The notes under the pieces: generated by a model
Database searches by the model: none
Seen by the model: only the letters and a program-made list of their open reading frames with translations
What the model was told of the DNA's origin: nothing
Shown here: in pieces, positions 1 through 25,519 of the stretch
Layout: each line of letters starts with the position of its first letter
Numbering within the stretch: position 1 is the first letter of the stretch
Program-made: the position numbers and the translations under genes
Assembly: GCA_000934455.1 (NCBI GenBank)
Contig: KN885270.1
Span: forward strand, 12,676 to 38,194
From: Apostichopus parvimensis
Taxonomy: Eukaryota > Echinodermata > Holothuroidea > Aspidochirotida > Stichopodidae
Direction of reading: 5' to 3'
DNA: 25,519 bases

Positions 1-91
1 ATCGAAAAATCGAGCGTAGGGTTCATGCGGCCCCCTCCTTCATCATAATCATTCCATGTGGCCCTCCTCTGCAAAAGTTTGGACAACCCTG
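1..91 (-). mobile_element. hAT-like non-autonomous DNA transposon end (partial)
   Basis: The minus strand from 91 reads CAGGGTTGTCCAAACTTTTG then AGGAGGGCCACATGG. This is the terminal pattern of many hAT elements (CAGGGxTGTCCAAACT followed by a GGGCCxCATG block). The element runs off the left edge of the window, so the other end and target duplication are not visible. Confidence 0.55.
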
Positions 92-432
92 GCTTAAAGT
101 AACACTTCAAGTGGAATATTTCTTATTAATCTGGAATTAATATACCACACATTACATACATATATACATACATACACGCACACAATCACACTTACACACA
201 TTCGCCATCATGAATGCAAAGGTTACGATTATTATCGAAACCAAAATGTTTAAAATGAAGATACTTCAGGGCCATAGCCTGGGTAGAATTCGTAGGGTGC
301 AGTTGAGGAAGAGCGAGAACATTATGTATCGTCCAAATGTTACATAGTTTTGCTTTTTGATGTGAGTATATACCAGGGCCCTTTTAAAGAAATTTTTAGT
401 GGGTGGGCCATTTTCCAAAAGGGATCATCATT

Positions 433-555
433 ACACTATCTAAGCGGAGCACCACCATCAGTTGGCGCGTAGCGTACAAGATTTTTTGAGAAAAAATGCC
501 TCTCAGATTGCCGGAAACGGCACTTCTGAGGCCTTGCAAGTTGCATCTAAACATA
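433..555 (+). repeat. Diverged copy of the 252-bp repeat family
   Basis: ACACTATCTAAGCGGAGC, then GTTGGCGCGTAGCGTAC, ATTTTTTGAG and GCCGGAAA recur in the same order and spacing as in the tandem array at 22636-23257. The copy is older, with small differences throughout, and lacks the unit's left part. It shows that the array unit is a dispersed family. Confidence 0.75.
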
Positions 556-1011
556 CTTAATTTGAGATCTCATGTTTAAAAATTAACATTTCCAAAAAAA
601 GGTAAACTGAAAATTTGTGGTAAAATTGTGGTAAATATGTGGTAAAATCACTTTGCAGGGGAAAAAGTAGGACTTTACGTTACTTTATAAGCACTGCATT
701 ATTCCTTGTTTTACACAGGTAATTGAAGATATAAAATCACGCTATGCATTCTGATTTCGTCCGTAACCTATACATGCTGAGGGGAAGCCATATGGGGAAT
801 TTAGGTCTAAATTAATTTTTAGGTTTGTGTTATCATTATTTGTGTTGCATGCCACATGTTAATGTGCATGTCATATAGGTATTCTTCGGTTATTAAATCA
901 CAAGCAAACATACCATCATTTTCCGTGTTATTACCCTTCCATATTGGTTATAATTATTGGGGACGTTGTTACAACAATAATGATCATAATAATAATATAA
1001 GTTTAACCATT
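556..1011. other. Intergenic AT-rich DNA
   Basis: Downstream flank of the channel gene. I see no exon, RNA gene or recognisable element here. Confidence 0.5.
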
Positions 1012-1183
1012 GAAAAACACATTGCAAATTATTATTCTTTCAGTAGGTGCCCGAAAAAATTCTCAGCATATTGCCCGAATTTTCACCAAAAAATTTGAAA
1101 AACACATTGCAAATTATTCTTCTTTCAGTAGGTGCCCGAAAAATTCTCAGCATATTGCCCGAATTTTCACCAAAAAATATGGT
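1012..1183 (+). repeat. Tandem duplication, about 86 bp x 2
   Basis: GAAAAACACATTGCAAATTA begins both copies (1012 and 1098), each running through TTTCAGTAGGTGCCCGAAAA to GAATTTTCACCAAAAAAT. The copies differ by a few bases and small indels, so the duplication is fairly recent. Confidence 0.85.
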
Positions 1184-1240
1184 TGGGGGCTGCAGCCCCC
1201 CAGCCCCCCCCCCCCCGCCTCCTACGTCTATGCTCGATAG
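1184..1240. repeat. Poly-C-tailed repeat end
   Basis: GGGGGCTGCAGCCCCCCAG, then a run of C, then CGCCTCCTACGTCTATG. A near-identical end in the opposite orientation (CATAGGCGTAGGAGC followed by a long G run) occurs at 17229-17270, so this is the edge of a dispersed repeat rather than random low-complexity DNA. It is continuous with the 86-bp duplication. Confidence 0.5.
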
Positions 1241-1293
1241 AAAGCCAAGTCAAATCTTATCCAAAAGACACTCTAATGCAGATTAGACCCGAG

Positions 1294-1299
1294 TTTATT
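1294..1299 (-). other. Poly(A) signal AATAAA of the TRPM gene
   Basis: AATAAA on the minus strand, 88 nt after the TAA stop. A G/T-rich stretch (GAGTGTCTTTTGG, about 1262-1275) follows as a plausible downstream element, so cleavage is expected near 1275-1285. The 3' UTR would be only about 110 nt. Confidence 0.6.
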
Positions 1300-1387
1300 T
1301 CGACATTTGCTCATGAGTCTTTGAATAGTTGATGTAGATAGTTCCATGTTTCCATAACAACCATTAAAAAGATTGACAAATGCGAAT

Positions 1388-21429
<20,042 letters not shown>

Positions 21430-22277
21430 CTTTCTTGCAAAACTTCCTTATTTGTTCCTAGAAATAAAACAACAAGACAATTCAGCAATGAGGTCATCAT
21501 TCCCCACCTCCCCCCCCCCCAAAAAAAAACATAACAGGTTAGCATGCTCAAAATTTGATTATGAAATAAATATTTCCCCATCGGTTCTCGAAAACCAGTG
21601 AAGTGGTATATAGTGACAATAATAATGATGATGTCCAGTGAGGGAAATTTCTTTAGTCTGGCAATTAATGGGGTAAGAAAATTTTGAATCATGACGATTT
21701 TTTGACTCTCTGTACAAACTTATTGGACTTAGTCCATACTGTCTTACACTTCTCTATTGTCTTCTATAATAGTGACCTATACAGTACAGGTCCACCCACA
21801 CTCGCCCAATCATGAACTCGAACTGCATATTTCGAAATTCAATGTGTGCGCACGTGAAGCTGCTACCCTAGTCTTGGCCAAGTCGTTTATAATACTCTTT
21901 TTCATAGCGTGCAAACTGTACATGCCTCAGAAGAGTCCGTTTGTGCCTACCACGAATGTGCTTGCCCACTGTATTGTACGTGCCCGAAGATCTGTCCTAT
22001 TATCAATCGAAAGCGAAAGCGGGCGTTCTCTGAAGTACAGCAAATAGATACGGGAAATAGCTTTGTGAAAAAGAAAGGTACACTAGGCTGTATATACTAG
22101 TGTATTAACAAGACTACAGCTACCTTAGACTTGAGCTTCTATATGTTTACAAAGTGAAATAACGATACTTTTTAACAAAAAGTCACCCAGGAAAGAATCT
22201 GGGCACGAAAACCAAACTACCGAACGACTGATCCGCTCTCAACCCCAGTCCCCTTGCATCGGGGCTGTGACTGTGTG

Positions 22278-22360
22278 ATCATCGTCGGGTGTGTATCACC
22301 ATTCCCTTCGAAAGGGAACAGATACTACACATAATCTTAGCCAAAAGGCCGAGAAGCCTA
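22278..22360 (-). pseudogene. U2 snRNA-like fragment
   Basis: From 22357 the minus strand reads GCTTCTCGGCCTTTTGGCTA then AGATTATGTGTAGTATCTGTT. This matches the 5' end of U2 snRNA (positions about 4-44, including the branch-site-pairing GTAGTA) with very few changes. Beyond that, stem IIa is replaced by a CCCTTTCGAAGGG hairpin, and I find neither an Sm site nor the 3' stems within the next 170 bases. So it looks like a U2-headed pseudogene or repeat, not a working U2 gene. Confidence 0.65.
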
Positions 22361-22467
22361 ACGATTGGAAGTAACTTTCTAAGCTCGATGTACATGCGGT
22401 GTAAGAGGGCGTCCTTTGCAATGGTTCAGATTTTACCTTAGCAATCGTAAACAGTATACGTAGTGAA

Positions 22468-22580
22468 CAATGACCACCGCCTCAAACCTAAATAATGTTG
22501 TCTGTGACGTGCCTCAGGGGTCGATTTGTTTAGTCCTCTTCTTTTGTTATCATTTATGTTAAACGACCTTTGTCGTTCGA
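22468..22580 (+). mobile_element. LINE reverse-transcriptase relic
   Basis: The plus strand encodes NNVVCDVPQGSICLVLFF, and after a one-base frame change LLSFMLNDLC. This corresponds to the non-LTR reverse-transcriptase block CGVPQGSxLGPLLFxxYxNDL. It is a short decayed piece, about 110 bp, with a frameshift after LFF and no recognisable remainder on either side. It is cut off by the palindrome at 22577. Confidence 0.55.
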
Positions 22581-22616
22581 GCAGGGAGCTGCTACTCTAG
22601 CAGCTCCCTGGTTCGA
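22577..22616. repeat. Palindrome A (CAGGGAGCTGCTA arms)
   Basis: GCAGGGAGCTGCTA and TAGCAGCTCCCTGG form a hairpin with a 2-base centre; flanking TCGA/TTCGA extends the pairing with one mismatch. It has the same arm motif as the palindrome at 23586-23627, with C/T changes compensated on both arms. Confidence 0.85.
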
Positions 22617-22635
22617 GAAATTATAAGATCTCAAT

Positions 22636-23257
22636 GGTCTGTAGGGGCGCTTTCGACACTATCTAAGCGCAGCGCCACCACAGGTTGGCGCGTAGCGTAC
22701 AGAAATTTTTTAAGTAAAGATACTCCCTAGATCGCTGGAAATGACCCTTTCCGGGCCTGGCTAATTTGCAGATAAACGAAGAATAAATAGGTGTCATCGC
22801 CAAATTACACCAAAAAACTGTGTCAAATGTCAATAGGTAGATGAGAGCAGTGGCGGAGCTAGGGGTATTGGTCAGGAGGGGCGAGAATGGTCTGTAGGGG
22901 CGCTTTCGACACTATCTAAGCGGAGCGCCACCACAGGTTGGCGCGTAGCGTACAGATTTTTTTGAGTAAAGATACTCCCTAGATCGCCGGAAATGACCCT
23001 TTCCGGGCCTGGCTAATTTGCAGATAAACGAAGAATAAATAGGTGTCATCGCCAAATTACACCAACAAACTGTGTCAAATGTCAGTAGGTAGATGAGAGC
23101 AGTGGCGGAGCTAGGGGTATTGGTCAGGAGGGGCGAGAATGGTCTGTAGGGGCGCTTTCGACACTATCCAAGCGGAGCGCCACCACAGGTTGGCGCGTAG
23201 CGTACAGAATTTTTTTGAGTAAAGATACTCCCTAGATCGCCGGAAATGACCCTTTCC
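22636..23257. repeat. Tandem array of a 252-bp unit, about 2.5 copies
   Basis: GGTCTGTAGGGGCGCTTTCG begins units at 22636, 22889 and 23141 (periods 253 and 252). Each unit carries CACTATCTAAGCG.AGCG, GTTGGCGCGTAGCGTACAG and AGTGGCGGAGCTAGGGG. The third unit is cut after about 117 bases. The units differ at only a handful of positions, so the amplification is recent. A diverged single copy lies at 433-555. Confidence 0.93.
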
Positions 23258-23585
23258 TGCGGAATCTTCTTGTTTCACCCAAGATATTCTAAAATACCTT
23301 AAATCACCTTCCATCCTCCAGATTATTAGACCATCAGTGGTTTATTTCATCCTTTCCAACATCCAAGCATCAAAAAGAATGGTGACGACTCAGAAAATGC
23401 CATAACAATCAACACAGTAGGGCACTTTATGGCTATTTTCCGACAATGGTTAACCTCTAATCAGGCTGACGTGCACTATACTCTCAATTGTGGTGCGATA
23501 TACCTGAACCAGTCGTTGATTATTGTTTCCTTACTCCACTGTACTCTGGACACGTTTCCGGGCTAGCTTAGAACTCTGAATAAGG

Positions 23586-23627
23586 GTTGAACCAGGGAGT
23601 TGTTATGGAACAACTCCCTGGTTGAAC
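23586..23627. repeat. Palindrome B (CAGGGAGTTGTT arms)
   Basis: GTTGAACCAGGGAGTTGTT, spacer ATGG, AACAACTCCCTGGTTGAAC: 19-bp arms with one mismatch. Related to the palindrome at 22577-22616; together they bracket the 252-bp array. Confidence 0.88.
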
Positions 23628-25220
23628 GTAATACTCGTAATTTAATCTGAGTGCCCGCATGATTGTAATGTAACACCTCTTGCATGGTCATGCCATTCGT
23701 TTAGTATATTGTGATGGTTGTCAGAATAGTTTGGTTTAACACGATCCGCAAGTTCTATGCAGGAAACCATGCAGATAATCTAAACTATTCTTTTCAATTG
23801 GGCCTCAAAAAACTATTTATCTATTTGTTTATCTGTCTGTCTGTGTGACTCTCTGGCTATATAATTGAAACGGTAATGAGTATGATTGTATGTCCAGAAG
23901 TTCGACACCAGTAAGGAAGGTCGTAATTCCACTATAGGCGTTTGTCACCTGTAGCGAACAATGCTAGTGCTGTTTTGGTGACATATTTTGCCTTACTCTA
24001 GAGATCAAACATAATGCTAACCAACTCGAAATCATTTGTGATTCCTATAACGCCGGATCTCGAAAGAGATAATTTTGAGCAGACTCTGTTAAATGTAATG
24101 GAAATAAACGACCATGGCATATGAAATACATGAGTTGGAAAATCTAGAACATCGACAAATAAGGATTAACGTTTTTCAGAAAATATATTGGAATTCCCCC
24201 TGGTACTTTCGTCAGCAATACTAAAAGTACAAAATGTAACACAATGAAATTATGACGCTAGATTTAAGAAATCGTACCGAATAAACAATGACTACATGAG
24301 GCGAATTAAGGAACAGTTTATAAGAAGTACGGATTGCATAATTTTTGTGGAACTGGTAATCGTTTATTAGGGGTCCTTAATATTTGTTTTTGACTGTTGA
24401 TTTTGAGACATAATACGAAAGATCCAATCAATTTCTTTCCCTTTAGATTCAGTTAAAAATTTAAAGTTCGAAGCAATTAAAATACATTTTAGTTTTCTGA
24501 GAGAGTGTCTAGGGAGATTAACATTTTTGGAAACGGCTTATCCTGGAAATTTATCACGGATTGATCTGTTGAGATTATTAAAACGTAAGCGGAAACCGAG
24601 AACCTGTTTCACCTACATAATTACCCTCGTTACAAAAAAAAAACCCAGTAGGATATGTAAATGACTTTGCTAGAATCACAAGCGAGGGACGGGGGTCTTA
24701 GACCATGCATAGTCGACAATGGGACCAGTCTGCAGGAGAATCTGTTTAGGTACCTCCCCCCCCCCCCCCCCCTCCCCCTTACCCATGCTAGCGTATCGTC
24801 AACCCCCTAACCTTATATTTCTACTCACTTCCTCTATAGACTCTCCAACACAGTTTCCCACTCTTCAGGCAATTCCGTTGCGGTAAACCTCGGTCCAAAA
24901 TTTGCTCCCATATTACCCCTGGCAGTGTGGCACTATGGTTAAATTCAATATAACCTCCCCCAGTTCAGTTTAAGACTGGAAACTACCATGATAGCTTTAC
25001 TGTCTAAATATGTTGCTTGTATAGCTGGCTATTGAATTAGTACTGAAAAATATGCATTTGAACCAAGAAACTTTACGTATCCTGTATACCTGTGTATAGG
25101 TTTAGATAAAACCACTATTAGTAGCAACATCCTGTCCAGAATATCCCAAATACTTGTAGCAGGTAACAAAGTGACGGTATCTAGTCAGACAAACTGACCG
25201 TCGTTTCAAGAATAACTTAC

Positions 25221-25345
25221 CCGGCAAGAAAGTTCTGCTATGTGTTTCTTACTGCAGTTGCCATTTTGTTGAGTCAAACAGCGACAAAAGTATCAACATA
25301 CACGGTCTGGCTTCCACACAAAACTTGTATAAACTAACTCCGGAT
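25221..25345 (-). other. Tentative non-coding first exon (5' UTR)
   Basis: The first coding exon has a true acceptor (TTTATTTCTAG at 21458-21468), so at least one 5'-UTR exon must lie upstream. The best donor seen is GCCGG|GTAAGTTA with the exon ending at 25221, below a TATA-like box. The stretch contains an ATG at 25264-25262 that opens only a short reading frame closed by TAG, which would be an upstream ORF. A second possible donor (CTGCA|GTAAGA, exon ending at 25253) would join that ATG to a reading frame that stops within the next exon. The right edge (transcription start) is a guess. Confidence 0.3.
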
Positions 25346-25371
25346 CTGTCGAATGGAGTTTAATATATATA

Positions 25372-25381
25372 CTTATATATA
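25372..25381 (-). promoter_or_regulatory. TATA-like box, possible promoter
   Basis: The minus strand reads TATATATAAG here, about 120-150 bases upstream of a strong splice donor. It could position transcription of the tentative first exon near 25340. The surroundings are AT-rich, so chance is a real possibility. It rests on position and motif only. Confidence 0.22.
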
Positions 25382-25519
25382 TCGTACTCTGCTTGTCGGG
25401 TCGTACACCCTACCCAATGAAGCATGATATGTTAGTCAGTATCATAGCTGTTGTGTTGCACACTAAAAGTGGTCACCGGACGTACTCTGCTTTCTGTTGT
25501 GGTTGGGATTGTACATGTA

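Larger units (their letters stand above)
21458..25220 (-). other. Probable large 5'-UTR intron rich in repeats
   Basis: From the acceptor of the first coding exon to the tentative donor at 25220. It contains the U2-like fragment, LINE relic, two palindromes and the 252-bp array described separately. The stretches 21760-22140 and 23640-25200 show nothing I can support; a poly-C tract lies at 24754-24772. The upstream border depends on the tentative first exon. Confidence 0.4.

Noticed and set aside
1-1290. NUDT9-H or kinase exons downstream of the coiled coil
   Set aside because: I found no stretch resembling a Nudix box or alpha-kinase on the minus strand, and a terminal exon with stop and poly(A) signal precedes this region.
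21909-22100. Plus-strand Cys-rich open frame (CAYHECACPLYCTCPKICP and a KRKR patch)
   Set aside because: It looks protein-like at first sight, but I recognise no family and no supporting splice or start context. It lies inside the probable leader intron of the opposite strand. Worth a database search, not a call.
25253-25264. ATG GCA ACT GCA followed by GTAAGA as a coding first exon
   Set aside because: Joining it to the acceptor at 21457 gives an early stop, so at most it is an upstream ORF.

Overview
The window is animal nuclear DNA: AT-rich, with long introns, GT-AG splice sites, trinucleotide microsatellites and decayed short transposons. The style (poly-G/poly-C-tailed repeats, CAT/GAT microsatellites, many small MITEs) suggests a marine invertebrate, perhaps an echinoderm such as a sea cucumber. 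That placement is an inference, not proof.

One protein gene fills almost the whole window and lies on the minus strand. It is a TRPM-family (melastatin) cation channel gene, and I assembled it exon by exon. The model has 24 coding exons from the ATG at 21429 to the TAA at 1388. Every intron is GT-AG, every junction keeps phase, and the coding length is 3531 nt (1176 residues plus stop) with no internal stop. In order along the protein: SLOG-like nucleotide-fold region (MHR1/2, about residues 65-325), helical ankyrin-like MHR3/4 (325-660), S1 (662-677), a long extracellular S1-S2 loop, S2-S4 (770-890), S5, pore helix and FGE filter (911-967), disulphide/glycosylation pore loop and S6 (968-1013), TRP helix with WKFQR (1030-1034), a Cys cluster, a coiled coil, and a 17-residue tail. 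No NUDT9-H or alpha-kinase domain follows. The last exon has an AATAAA about 90 nt beyond the stop. The Ca2+-site residues E822, Q825, N847, D850 and TRP-helix E1040 match the TRPM2/4/5/8 clade. The filter Glu and the loss of the SLOG DDGT motif are unusual.

Layout: 1-1290 is downstream flank with repeats (an hAT-like end, a diverged copy of a 252-bp repeat, an 86-bp tandem duplication). 1388-21429 is the coding gene. Its introns carry a CAGGGGTG-ended MITE (2147-2435), a TTAA-flanked piggyBac-like MITE (3072-3217), microsatellites (5071-5245, 20371-20520), short tandem duplications, poly-G tracts, a 200-N assembly gap (14347-14546) and an exon-like SLOG fragment at about 17280-17342. 21430-25220 is probably a large 5'-UTR intron holding a U2-snRNA-like fragment, a LINE reverse-transcriptase relic, a 252-bp tandem array and two related palindromes. 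A tentative non-coding first exon and TATA-like box lie near 25221-25381.

I saw no rRNA, tRNA, CRISPR or second intact protein gene.
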